A stretch of DNA of 40,429 nucleotides. Origin: an uncultured Bdellovibrionales bacterium (GTDB lineage: Bacteria > Bdellovibrionota > Bdellovibrionia > Bdellovibrionales > Bdellovibrionaceae). The position numbers and the translations under genes were made by a program. The stretch's first letter is position 1, and every line of letters begins with the position of its first letter. A model generated the notes under the pieces. That model had not been told where the DNA came from. It saw only the letters and a list, made by a program, of their open reading frames with translations, and made no database searches. The stretch is taken from positions 1 to 40,429 of the forward strand of contig CAIYID010000029.1 of assembly GCA_903926205.1 (NCBI GenBank), written 5' to 3'. This document shows, in pieces, positions 1 through 8,150 of the stretch.

Positions 1-78
1 TCGGATTTTGAATGGGTTAACATTCAAGTTTACATCCACTCCCGAGAGGGTCTGACACGCCTTAGGTTTAATTTTAGC

Positions 79-372
79 CTAGGACGAGGTCCATTTGTGG
101 ATATTCCCCTGAGGGGATGCACGCTTTCTTACATTGTCTTCGGTCCTTAGAGCCTTCGTGGGCGTGACTTGCCCTAAATAGCGTCCCACAGCTTCGGGCA
201 CGCTTACCTGCTTGAACTCTTGGTAGTTAGTTATTTGATCTATCGGTCGAAGCAGGAGCGTTCGTTTGAACGCCTCTGCCTCGGCCCGAGTATCAAATGA
301 AGGAACTTTGCGAACACCGGCGATCCGGTAGTCCACGACCCATTTACCTCTTCTCTTTTTTACGCAAGCCAT
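79..372 (-). pseudogene. N-terminal fragment of a phage-type tyrosine integrase
   Basis: The 97-residue product opens with MACVKKRRGKWVVDYR, the usual start of an arm-type DNA-binding domain of phage and island integrases, followed by a segment like the beginning of the core-binding domain (VSVPEAVGRYLGQV, about residues 57-70). The reading frame then ends after some 27 more residues, so the whole catalytic domain (R, K, HxxR, Y) is missing and no continuation is visible in the other frames of bases 1-78. A CCCCTGAGGGG palindrome at 107-117 sits where the similarity stops, so the gene was probably broken by a rearrangement or insertion there. It lies 12 bp after the HTH gene at 385-684 and belongs to the same leftward group. 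The intact form would have integrated and excised the island. The family call rests on the N-terminal pattern only. Confidence 0.6.
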
Positions 373-384
373 AGAAACTCCTTT

Positions 385-684
385 CTACGACCCACATTTC
401 GCGTTCATTTTAAATTTCAAAGAACAGTTGGATTTAACCCAGTCGTCGATATCCGCCTCATCAAAGCGAAGATACTTCCCGAGTTTTCGAACTGGAATAG
501 CACTATGCCGAGTTCGTTCATAAATCCAAGATTTCGGAACTTGCAGTTTTTTTGCAAGTTGGTCAACTGTAAGCAACCGTGTTTTTGGAGTGCCCCCCGC
601 CGCTCCATGCGTGGCCATAACTTCCGATTGGCCATCAGGCCAAACTTTGCGATCTAAGTCTCTAGCCTCATTACTTTTTCGCAT
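385..684 (-). CDS. Excisionase/AlpA-like helix-turn-helix protein
   Basis: The conserved part is a MerR-like HTH_17 domain: LLTVDQLAKKLQVPKSWIYE, then a basic wing (IPVRKLGKYLRF) and the closing acidic helix DEADIDDWVKS. Proteins of this family act as excisionases or as small regulators that bend DNA at attachment sites. About 36 residues precede the HTH if translation begins at the ATG at 684. That ATG overlaps the end of the upstream Cys-rich gene by 14 bases, which favours coupled translation. A longer form starting at 717 and a shorter one at 618 are also possible, and none has a strong ribosome binding site. It lies just upstream of the broken integrase, the normal place for an excision factor. 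Which DNA it binds is inference. Confidence 0.65.
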   Translation of the reverse strand: MRKSNEARDLDRKVWPDGQSEVMATHGAAGGTPKTRLLTVDQLAKKLQVPKSWIYERTRHSAIPVRKLGKYLRFDEADIDDWVKSNCSLKFKMNAKCGS

Positions 685-976
685 GGTGCACCCGACACTT
701 TTCACATTCGCAACCATTTCGAAGCGCCGCGAAAATGCTGTTATCCATCAGGGCAACACAATGACAGCACAGTTTACGTTCAGTGCCTTCGACAAAAAAA
801 CCAGGGCCCCATTGTTGATCGGTTATCTCATAACCGCATCGAGCGCAAATTTCCTGACTTGGACCAAACTTAATAACTATTTCAGGAATAGGTGTATCGG
901 GACATTTCATTTCCCACTCCCTATTCCAGTCTTTAATGGCGGCATTTGAAAAACTTGGAGAGGATGAGTTTCTCAT
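671..976 (-). CDS. Cys-rich small protein, probable zinc binder
   Basis: The 101-residue product is unrecognised. It has a CxxC pair in CARCGYEITD, a second pair in CCHC and a third group CECEKC near the C-terminus, so one or two zinc-ribbon-like folds are likely. The start ATG overlaps the stop of the upstream HTH gene in an ATGA arrangement, and the end overlaps the next HTH gene, so three genes are translationally coupled. Such Cys-rich proteins are frequent in the integrase-excisionase parts of islands, where they may bind DNA or partner proteins; that role is inference. Confidence 0.5.
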   Translation of the reverse strand: MRNSSSPSFSNAAIKDWNREWEMKCPDTPIPEIVIKFGPSQEICARCGYEITDQQWGPGFFVEGTERKLCCHCVALMDNSIFAALRNGCECEKCRVHHAKK

Positions 977-1148
977 TTCCCACCTCGATCTTCAACGATC
1001 CAAGCCTGGATATCTTGGAGACGAAAGCGCCGAGCACCGCCAACTTTAACTGACGGAATCCGATGCTGAGAAACGAGGTTGTAAATCGTCTTTTTTGAAA
1101 TCTTCAAAAAAGTCGAGACCTCTTCTACCGTTAAAAGATTTTCCATGA
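973..1148 (-). pseudogene. Small HTH_17 (excisionase-family) gene with a frameshifted start
   Basis: The frame from 1137 to 973 reads LLTVEEVSTFLKISKKTIYN, followed by IPSVKVGGARRFR and QDIQAWIVED: a complete HTH_17 domain of the excisionase type. The only sensible start is the ATG at 1146-1148, but the run of six A between it and the domain puts that ATG out of frame and leads to a stop after five codons. Seven A would give a normal start (MEKNLLTVEEV). Either one base was lost in the homopolymer, or the base is a sequencing error, or slippage in the A run restores the frame. The end overlaps the Cys-rich gene (ATGA). It is the first gene after the 21-bp repeat at 1192-1212. Confidence 0.55.
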
Positions 1149-1191
1149 AACCCTTCCCGGCCCCAAGAAATTTGGGAGCCTTTAGGAAGTC

Positions 1192-1212
1192 CGGTGATGG
1201 ACGGGAGGGTGT
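1192..1212 (-). promoter_or_regulatory. 21-bp repeat, copy 1: putative promoter or operator
   Basis: Read leftward, this copy contains CCCTCCCGTCCATCACCGG with one further matching A at each end, and is identical over 21 bases to the copy at 2654-2674 read rightward. It ends 43 bases before the ATG of the HTH gene at 1148. The two copies point away from the sigma-like gene between them. Nothing beyond the 21 bases is conserved in the flanks. Confidence 0.6.
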
Positions 1213-1226
1213 TTTTATGAACTATT

Positions 1227-2630
1227 TCATTTTTTCGAAATTTTTATTAGCTTTTTTATCGAGCCATCTATGCGCTCCCGAACGCTGGGTACACTGATAC
1301 CCAAAAAAGCGGAAATAGCGTGTGTTGACTGGCCTTCATTAAAATACAAGTTGAAAACCTCTTGCTGCTTAGACGTGAGTCTTAAAATCGCATCTCTAAA
1401 AGTCGCCTCGTCACCAAACGCGAGGGCCGCATCCCCAAGTTTATTCTTCCGATGCTCAATACCCTTTTGCTCCAAAGCGTTAGATACCTCCAGCATAGGA
1501 CCGGGAATGTCTGAAGCATCAGACGAAATCTCCTCTTTCAAAAACGCATGATCCAGGGAAATCAAAGATGCCGAGGTTTTGATATTCGGCTTCGCTGACC
1601 AACGAAAATCTGAATCAATCTTCGCTAGAGAGCCTAACTTAGGCTCGGATCCTTTATTTCTAAAACCTGGGCGAGTTGCCCTTCTAGTTAAATTACCGTC
1701 ATTCTGACGAGCTTCAATGAGGTAGTCGACCCTATACCATCTCAAAAGCCCGACAATTTTACGAATGAACTTAGGCAACCGAACGATACGACCCTTCTTG
1801 TCTTCCAAAATATCAGCAAGTTCAACCAATGGGTTATTACCAAAATGTTGTGCGTAAATAAATCTAAGATCATTGAACTGAGGAAGAGAGCTCACCGGTG
1901 GAATTTTTTGTATTGCACCTCCGAACCCTTTCGAAACTTTATGTGACTGATGTAATAGCCTATAAACTCTCAGTCTATTTCGAAGCAATCTTTTTCCAAC
2001 GGCCGATCTAAAACGCCTAGCAATCCGGTCGTAAAAAACTCCGTAGTAGGTCGCGCTCTGAAGACGCAAGTTTTTTCGCTGTTCATCTGTCAACCTCAGG
2101 TCACAAAATTTATCATTTAGCCGTCTACGAAAACGAATTTGCCTGTTCCGATCCTCAATCTGATCGCTGCCAAAACTATTTAGATAAGCACTTACAATGA
2201 TGCTTGGAAGTTCTTCTGGCAGAATAGATAAATCGGACGACCTCTGCTTCCCATCCGTTAGCAACATATTTATTTCTTCGGCAAGCAACAGCTCAGGATT
2301 TCCGCACTCCACTTGCTCAATGAAGGCATCGATATTCTTCATCGAAGAGGAAAGTAATTTTTTACTTATCTTCCGGCTTGTATAGCTTTTAGGTTCATCC
2401 AATAGATCCGTAAGAACGTATGCCAACGTAACTGCTCCATCTACCGAACCTTTGTTGTAACAATCAACTAAACCATTCAAAGCGCGATCGATCAAATATC
2501 TATAGTCCGAAAAGGAAGTTGGGATTTTCGCTTCCCCGGATAGTGGATCAATAAGTTCCCTGCAACTTAGTTCTTCAGTCGCATTACTGTACGGATTTCG
2601 CCAAATAACTTGTTCAAAATTCTTCTGCAT
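1227..2630 (-). CDS. Sigma-factor-like regulator with C-terminal region-4-type HTH
   Basis: The 467-residue product is mostly basic, helical and unrecognised, but its last ~50 residues (LTSKQQEVFNLYFNEGQSTH, then AISAFLGISVPSVRERIDGS) form a typical sigma-70 region 4 / LuxR-type helix-turn-helix that reads a -35-like element. About residues 195-240 hold a very basic patch (RIARRFRSAVGKRLLRNRLR) that may contact nucleic acid. I see no clear region 2, so it could be a divergent alternative sigma factor or a sigma-like activator. It lies between two outward-facing units, each preceded by the same 21-bp sequence, which suggests it controls both; the right copy also lies 24 bases upstream of its own start, so self-regulation is possible. 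The start ATG at 2630 has only a weak GAGAAA binding site. The promoter link is inference. Confidence 0.55.
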   Translation of the reverse strand: MQKNFEQVIWRNPYSNATEELSCRELIDPLSGEAKIPTSFSDYRYLIDRALNGLVDCYNKGSVDGAVTLAYVLTDLLDEPKSYTSRKISKKLLSSSMKNIDAFIEQVECGNPELLLAEEINMLLTDGKQRSSDLSILPEELPSIIVSAYLNSFGSDQIEDRNRQIRFRRRLNDKFCDLRLTDEQRKNLRLQSATYYGVFYDRIARRFRSAVGKRLLRNRLRVYRLLHQSHKVSKGFGGAIQKIPPVSSLPQFNDLRFIYAQHFGNNPLVELADILEDKKGRIVRLPKFIRKIVGLLRWYRVDYLIEARQNDGNLTRRATRPGFRNKGSEPKLGSLAKIDSDFRWSAKPNIKTSASLISLDHAFLKEEISSDASDIPGPMLEVSNALEQKGIEHRKNKLGDAALAFGDEATFRDAILRLTSKQQEVFNLYFNEGQSTHAISAFLGISVPSVRERIDGSIKKLIKISKK

Positions 2631-2653
2631 CTTTCATATTTTCTCACGATTTT

Positions 2654-2674
2654 ACCCTCCCGTCCATCACCGGA
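2654..2674 (+). promoter_or_regulatory. 21-bp repeat, copy 2: putative promoter or operator
   Basis: This is an exact 21-base copy of the element at 1192-1212 in opposite orientation (core CCCTCCCGTCCATCACCGG). It ends 23 bases before the ATG of the primase-helicase gene at 2698 and is followed by its AAGGAG binding site. It also lies between that gene and the divergent sigma-like gene, so one site could control both. Confidence 0.6.
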
Positions 2675-2697
2675 ACAAAAAAAGGAGAAAATGTTTT

Positions 2698-5694
2698 ATG
2701 AAAACAAAAAACAGTGCCGACTTGATTTGTTCAATAAAAAATCATCCAAACAACAAGGTGTTAACGCTCCTTGCTGCCTTAGGATGGACCGAAACTCGCG
2801 GTGGTTCAAACCCGCAGGGAAATTGTATCACTGGGCATGGAAGCGAATCACAAACTTGCATGAGGGTATTCGAGGACTCAAATAATTGCTTTTGCTTCAG
2901 CTGCCAAAATTCTTTCGATGCTTTTGATATCGCTATGAAAATAAAGTCGATGGACTTCAAACAAGCCTTGTCATGGTTAGCAAACAGAGCTGGTATTGCA
3001 ATTCGAGATGAACTTTCAAATGAGCAGCGAATCGCAATCGCTTCCGCCGAGCGAACCCAAGAAATACTTAGGCAGGCAACTTCTTTCTGGAACAGTGCTC
3101 TCATTGCAAATTCAGAAATGATGGAAATCCTGACAAAGCGATATGGTCTTTCCAACGAAACAGTCATAAAAAATAAAATTGGTCTCTGCAGCATTGATAC
3201 TGCAACCTTTGCGTATTTAAAAGACTTGGGATTCTCTGATATCGAAATTCAGAGATCCGGAATAGTGTTTCCCGAAGGGAAAGGTTTTCCAAAGGAATTT
3301 TTCGAAGGTAGATTGATTTTCCCCTACCTGCAATCAGACCAACCTGTTTATCTGGTTGGCAGAAAAACCCACTTGCCAACTAGACCTGGTCAACACGGCG
3401 ATGATGACTCGGGAAAATACGTAAAACAGCCTACTGCAAATGGAAACTTCAAAGACGTGATAGATCCATTTATCTCGGGCACAGCCATCTTTGGCGAAGA
3501 TACAATACTCGACTCTGATAAAGTTGTTATTGCAGAGGGCGTGACAGACTGCCTGGCGGCGCAACAACTAGGGCTTGCATCAATTTCACCTGTGACAACC
3601 GGCTTTTCAGGGCACCAACTGCATCGACTGATTGACTTATTAAAAGACAAAACCGTCCTTGTCACCGGAGATTCTGAGCCTAATTTGGCCGGCGAAAAGG
3701 GTGCATGGAAGACTACTGAAAAGTTAATTGAACATGGCATCGACGTTTGGTTTGCCAAAATCCCCGATTTGGATACATCACACCGGCCAAGAATTGATGT
3801 GCCCGATATTTTCAAGTACCCAGTCGGAAAAACTGATTTAAATGACATCATCAACGCTCTTGGTGCTGAAGGTTTTACGGCCGTCAAGAGAGAGTCTGTG
3901 CCTGGCTATAAGGCACTTGTAAAGAGGACGTTTCCTAATATTGAAAATGCGAGACAACAAACAAAAGTTGTCACAGGGGTATTTTGGAAGCTAACAAATT
4001 ATGACAGTGACCGTTACATAGAAATGACAAACTGGTTTATTGACCAAGCATTTGGAACAAAAGAAACCCAGGCTTCAAAGGCAATGCGGGAGGCGATCGA
4101 AAAGGTCTTTAAAATGGCAGCCGCCAAAAAACGACGAGAAAAGCAGCATGAACAAATTGCTGAACAAAGGACTAAAATGGTTGTGCTCAACAACGAAATC
4201 CCCAGAAAATCAGTGGTGGAAGATTTCTCGAATTTTATCTCCCAAGCGCCTGATGTTTATCGATTTGGTAATCAGCTCACTTTCGCGACAATGACTAATC
4301 TTCAGCCCATTCAAAAAATATCTGTTTTGCCGTCATACTTTGCCAAGAACATCGCCGAAGCAGGAATTGTTTCATTTGACGACTACGATAATATGCACAT
4401 CGACCACAAGCAATTACCCGATTGGTTGGCGGCTTCTGCGGTTGAAAGCCCTTGGCAACATCCAACTATTAGGGAAATTGAGCATTATACAAATGGTCCA
4501 ACATTTGATGAACTTATGGTTCTATCCTCCCCAGGATACAACTCCTCCAGTAAAATATTTTATGCCGGCACAAAATTAAAGCCACATGCTGACTTTTCGA
4601 TTTTTGACTCATTTATAGATGACTGGCCTTGGAAGGAAACTGCAAGCCGGACCAACTTTATTTCTCTATTGCTTTTGGGAACTCTTAAGCATCAATTTCC
4701 TGGAAATTCTCCAGCTGGGTTAGCTATTGGAAATCAAAGTGGAGTGGGCAAAACGTTTTTGGCTTTTTTCTATTCACTTCTTTTTGAACAGAAATTTGCT
4801 AAGCCAGTCCCATTCATTGCGAATGAAGAGGAGCTTCAAAAACAAATTGTTACGGAACTTATGTCAGGATCAAACACGATTCTCATTGACAACATTCGCG
4901 TTAAAAATATCTCGAGTGGTACTCTCGAGTCGATGTTAACAGCACCTCGATTGAACTTTCGCTTACTTGGAAAAAATGTCGGCATCAACCGCCTAAATAC
5001 CATTCAAACATTCCTTACGTTAAACGAAGGTGAAGTGAGCGCGGATCTTTTAAATCGCTCGGTACCGATGCACTTAGAGTTTATTGGAGATCCGAATAAA
5101 CGCCAATGGAAGCGTATCGACTTCAGGAAAGATGTCCTAGCCTCACGCGAAAAGCTGTTAGGAACACTGATCCAAATGGTAGAAAACTGGAAGGAAGCAA
5201 AAATGCAAAGGTCCACAGTAAAACATCGATTCTCCGATTGCGTTTCACTTGTCGGCGGCATTCTTGAAGTGAACGGATACAAGGATTTTCTCGCCAATGC
5301 AGATTCCGTCAAAGCGGAGCGGGATCCGATGAGAGCTGGCTTTTTGGAAATGACTGAGTATTTGGAACTCGGGAAAAAATATTCTGCGAAGAACCTTTTG
5401 GATATTGCTGATAGAAATGGCGTCTTTCGCACAGAAACCCAGTACGGAGATGGAGTCGCTCCAAAATCCAGAACAACAAAACTGGCCGGAATCCTGATGC
5501 GCTTTTGTGGGGTGAATCAAAGATTCACCTCTGAAAGACATAAAAGACAAATTGTGATGAAACGGGAACATGACAGTTCCCTCAACCAACAAGTGTATCG
5601 CCTTTTAACGGTGGAAGCTGATGGCTCCCCGGACCTAAAAAATGATTCCGGTGAGGTCCGGCAGGATGATTTTGATTTCGAATCAGGTACTTAG
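2698..5694 (+). CDS. Primase-helicase of a mobile element
   Basis: This 998-residue protein joins a bacterial-type primase to a helicase-like ATPase. The N-terminus is a CHC2-type zinc finger (C43, H47, C66, C69). A Toprim domain follows, with its catalytic glutamate in VVIAEGVTDCLA (E280) and the metal-binding aspartate in VTGDSEPN (D325). The C-terminal half carries a Walker A motif, GNQSGVGKT, at about residues 678-686, and a Walker-B-like segment, TILIDN, some 60 residues later, as in replicative helicases of phages and satellite elements. It would synthesise primers and unwind DNA for replication of the element. The start has AAGGAG 11 bases upstream, and the 21-bp repeat lies just before it. 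No downstream gene follows on this strand until the RepA-like gene at 7093, which probably belongs to the same replication module. Confidence 0.85.
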   Translation: MKTKNSADLICSIKNHPNNKVLTLLAALGWTETRGGSNPQGNCITGHGSESQTCMRVFEDSNNCFCFSCQNSFDAFDIAMKIKSMDFKQALSWLANRAGIAIRDELSNEQRIAIASAERTQEILRQATSFWNSALIANSEMMEILTKRYGLSNETVIKNKIGLCSIDTATFAYLKDLGFSDIEIQRSGIVFPEGKGFPKEFFEGRLIFPYLQSDQPVYLVGRKTHLPTRPGQHGDDDSGKYVKQPTANGNFKDVIDPFISGTAIFGEDTILDSDKVVIAEGVTDCLAAQQLGLASISPVTTGFSGHQLHRLIDLLKDKTVLVTGDSEPNLAGEKGAWKTTEKLIEHGIDVWFAKIPDLDTSHRPRIDVPDIFKYPVGKTDLNDIINALGAEGFTAVKRESVPGYKALVKRTFPNIENARQQTKVVTGVFWKLTNYDSDRYIEMTNWFIDQAFGTKETQASKAMREAIEKVFKMAAAKKRREKQHEQIAEQRTKMVVLNNEIPRKSVVEDFSNFISQAPDVYRFGNQLTFATMTNLQPIQKISVLPSYFAKNIAEAGIVSFDDYDNMHIDHKQLPDWLAASAVESPWQHPTIREIEHYTNGPTFDELMVLSSPGYNSSSKIFYAGTKLKPHADFSIFDSFIDDWPWKETASRTNFISLLLLGTLKHQFPGNSPAGLAIGNQSGVGKTFLAFFYSLLFEQKFAKPVPFIANEEELQKQIVTELMSGSNTILIDNIRVKNISSGTLESMLTAPRLNFRLLGKNVGINRLNTIQTFLTLNEGEVSADLLNRSVPMHLEFIGDPNKRQWKRIDFRKDVLASREKLLGTLIQMVENWKEAKMQRSTVKHRFSDCVSLVGGILEVNGYKDFLANADSVKAERDPMRAGFLEMTEYLELGKKYSAKNLLDIADRNGVFRTETQYGDGVAPKSRTTKLAGILMRFCGVNQRFTSERHKRQIVMKREHDSSLNQQVYRLLTVEADGSPDLKNDSGEVRQDDFDFESGT

Positions 5695-5806
5695 AGATTT
5701 TACGGACCTCCGGACCTGTATACTAGGTTTTCAAATCTATTATCCATCGAATATGCACAGGATGGCAGATGGCTCTATGTAGGAGAAAATCACTCCGGAG
5801 GTCCGG
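5629..5806. repeat. Cluster of CCGGACC/GGTCCGG repeats, possible origin or regulatory site
   Basis: The motif occurs at 5629-5635 and inverted at 5655-5661 (an 8-bp stem inside the end of the primase-helicase gene), then as CGGACCTCCGGACCT at 5703-5717 and inverted as CCGGAGGTCCGG at 5795-5806. The last two form an 11-bp inverted repeat with about 81 bases between. The intergenic stretch 5695-5876 otherwise holds no gene. Dense repeats beside replication genes can be an origin recognised by the Rep protein, but a terminator for the convergent genes is also possible. Confidence 0.4.
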
Positions 5807-5876
5807 GGTTCCGGGAATCAGATTGAGCGTGGTATCGATGATTCTCCTAGGGATCCTTGATACCGATACTGGTTTT

Positions 5877-7052
5877 CTAGCTAAGCGGCGCTGTATCAAA
5901 CCAAATCATTCTATCAAATGTAGACTTTTTCTCATTATTAGCCAGCTCGGCACTTACTGCGAGTGCCCATACCTGTTCCCAATGTTGCGAGCCAACTTCA
6001 GGTTTAACAACAGAGTACCAATTGAAAACTCCTACTTTATGTATTCCATTTCGCATCACGTCCCTCAAAATAGGACCTAGCAACCAACGGTATTCAACCA
6101 AAGGTCGAGAGAAATTTCTTGGTACAAATTTTTTACCAATCTTGCCCAGATTGAAAAAAATCTCCTCCAATGGTTCTGGCGAGCACCACGCAATTTGAAT
6201 ATTATCGCGGCAGATTTTCCTTATGATGTTGCGAATTTTTCGCTCTGAATCTTCAGCAAATCCAATTTCGCCGATAGCATGCGCGTCAATGTCCTCGTTA
6301 ATCCAATCAACGAAACACAAGTTTATCATACTCTGATAGGTCGGTGAGATCGTCATAAACTGATATAAATTCTCAGCAATGAGCATCTTCATCTTAAAGA
6401 GGGACAAGTGCCGTTGCTCCAAATTTATTTTTTTACTTTTTTTTCGTAGCGTGGCTATACAGCCGTCGCGGAGATTGCAAGTACCAATCAATTTTTCGCC
6501 AGATTTAGTAATATATGGACCAACCAGGTGACCAGCAATGTCAGAGCATAAAGCCAGCTGCCGCCCAGGATGATTATCATTCAATTCAATAAAATTTTTT
6601 GCAGCGGTGCGAATCCTACCCACTGCTTTCCCGCTATTGAGAAACTCAGATTTCTGAATGACTGTGAGGTCGGTATAAGGGACATTACTTCCCTCAAAAC
6701 GATCAAAACAGAGGTACCCATCAACACGTCCCTGTAGCTCACTTACGATTACATCAATTTCTGGTTGCCCCTTTTTTGTTCTTCTAGAAGGGATGATTTC
6801 TTCATCCCCATAAAGAATGCCCGATAAAAAACTCAGTCCACCATGAGAGGCCAAATATTTTTTAGCTTGAATTTTCGGATCCTTTGATAAATATAGATGT
6901 TCAGGATCCCTGCTCGTGCGGAACTCACCACCAGTTTTCTCGATCCTTTCCAAGAAAAGACCGATCAGGTTTTTTAATTCAGCCTCTGCTAAATAACGCA
7001 CAACATCCCCACTTTTTGTCGGTTTCATACCGCCACTTTTAGTTTTTTTCAA
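5877..7052 (-). CDS. Unrecognised ~390-residue protein of the replication module
   Basis: I do not recognise this protein. It is soluble and mixed-charge, without signal peptide or membrane segment, and has scattered Cys residues but no clear metal motif. The best start is the TTG at 7052, which has GGAGGG seven bases upstream; the in-frame ATG at 7028 (MKPTKSGD) is the alternative, and a longer frame to 7112 would overlap the divergent gene. It is divergent from the RepA-like gene with only about 40 bases between starts and converges on the primase-helicase gene across the CCGGACC repeats. A role in replication control or element-host interaction would be a guess. The length and uninterrupted frame make it a real gene. 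Confidence 0.6.
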   Translation of the reverse strand: MKKTKSGGMKPTKSGDVVRYLAEAELKNLIGLFLERIEKTGGEFRTSRDPEHLYLSKDPKIQAKKYLASHGGLSFLSGILYGDEEIIPSRRTKKGQPEIDVIVSELQGRVDGYLCFDRFEGSNVPYTDLTVIQKSEFLNSGKAVGRIRTAAKNFIELNDNHPGRQLALCSDIAGHLVGPYITKSGEKLIGTCNLRDGCIATLRKKSKKINLEQRHLSLFKMKMLIAENLYQFMTISPTYQSMINLCFVDWINEDIDAHAIGEIGFAEDSERKIRNIIRKICRDNIQIAWCSPEPLEEIFFNLGKIGKKFVPRNFSRPLVEYRWLLGPILRDVMRNGIHKVGVFNWYSVVKPEVGSQHWEQVWALAVSAELANNEKKSTFDRMIWFDTAPLS

Positions 7053-7092
7053 TGCAAAACCCTCCTTCAACCAAATCCAATAAGGAGGATTA

Positions 7093-8115
7093 ATGAACCA
7101 AATCGAACCCAACGTAGAACCCTTTCCAGTAAAGAATCTCCTGGAAGTTCCAGATCAGGATACAGAGCAGCGGTATCTAGTAGATGGCATCATTCCCGAA
7201 CAAGGCTGTGGAATCGTGGCCGCCAAACCGAAGGTAGGTAAGACCTGGCTTATCATTGATTTCTTAGTTTCGCTGCTCACGGGCACCCTGTTTCTACAAA
7301 AGTTCAAGGTGCTTCCACAAAATAGCGTCTTGGTATTTTGCGCAGAGGACAGTCCAGGCTCTATCAAACGACGAGTCTCTGCAGTCGCCAAGTCTCGCGG
7401 ACTCGACGAAAAAATCCTTGGAATCTTCAAGTACATCGATGCCGCGCGAATTGATCTAAGCGATCCTGTGGACTTGGCAAGATTCAAAGCCACCATTGTG
7501 GAGCACAATCCCAAAGCGGTAGTCCTGGATCCCCTGCGAAGGGTTATTAGTGTCGATGAGAACTCATCCAAGTCTGTCGGTGAGGTCCTTTCAAAGTTAC
7601 GAGAGCTCCAGCGGTTACATAAAGTTGCGATTATCCTAACTCATCACATGGGCAAAAAAGTTTCAAATAGTGGCCAAATGGGTGATCTCTTCCGAGGATC
7701 ATCTGACTTTCATAGTTTTGGTGACTTCAATATCTACCTGACTCCGGAGAAGTCATCACCTGGCGTAATCAAGATGACGTTTGAACTCAGAGATGGAAAA
7801 CCACACAACCCGATTTTCATAAAAATGACTGAACAGAACAGTGGCCATTCATTCAGCGAAATTTCTGATTACCGTACAAAATCAGAACTGATCGGCGGAC
7901 GTGATCTTGAACAAGAAATACTTATTTCTCTCTCCAAAACGGAAATGAGTGGAAACCAGGTCGTTGATGAACTCGGAGGAAATCGAAATGAGATCCTAAA
8001 AACTATCAAAAACCTAACAGCGACTGGGCAACTAATTCGGAGAGGTAAAAAATATTTTACAGCCCCGCTGTCCGAGACTGCTGACGAAGATTATGAAACT
8101 AACGGACTACAATGA
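7093..8115 (+). CDS. RepA-like hexameric helicase/ATPase (AAA_25 type)
   Basis: The 340-residue product has the RecA-fold ATPase layout of plasmid RepA helicases: Walker A AAKPKVGKT at residues 43-51, a FCAEDS segment about 40 residues later, Walker B AVVLDPL near residue 146, and IILTHHMGK near residue 180, which corresponds to the sensor/H motif. A C-terminal winged-helix-like tail follows (EQEILISLSK, then NEILKTIKNLTATGQLIRRG). It probably unwinds DNA at the element's origin together with the primase-helicase. A strong AAGGAGG site lies just upstream of the ATG. The methyltransferase gene follows after 35 bases, so the two are likely cotranscribed. Confidence 0.8.
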   Translation: MNQIEPNVEPFPVKNLLEVPDQDTEQRYLVDGIIPEQGCGIVAAKPKVGKTWLIIDFLVSLLTGTLFLQKFKVLPQNSVLVFCAEDSPGSIKRRVSAVAKSRGLDEKILGIFKYIDAARIDLSDPVDLARFKATIVEHNPKAVVLDPLRRVISVDENSSKSVGEVLSKLRELQRLHKVAIILTHHMGKKVSNSGQMGDLFRGSSDFHSFGDFNIYLTPEKSSPGVIKMTFELRDGKPHNPIFIKMTEQNSGHSFSEISDYRTKSELIGGRDLEQEILISLSKTEMSGNQVVDELGGNRNEILKTIKNLTATGQLIRRGKKYFTAPLSETADEDYETNGLQ

Positions 8116-8150
8116 ACGCAATCGAAAGAGCCAAATAAGGAGACAAAAAT

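Noticed and set aside
590-949. Rightward open frame of 119 codons
   Set aside because: It lies opposite the Cys-rich and HTH genes, has a low-quality composition and no ribosome binding site.
1192-2674. Transposon terminal repeats around the sigma-like gene
   Set aside because: No transposase lies inside, no target duplication is visible, and both copies sit in promoter position of outward genes.
2742-3887. Leftward frames opposite the primase-helicase
   Set aside because: They are shadows of a gene with zinc-finger, Toprim and Walker motifs on the other strand.
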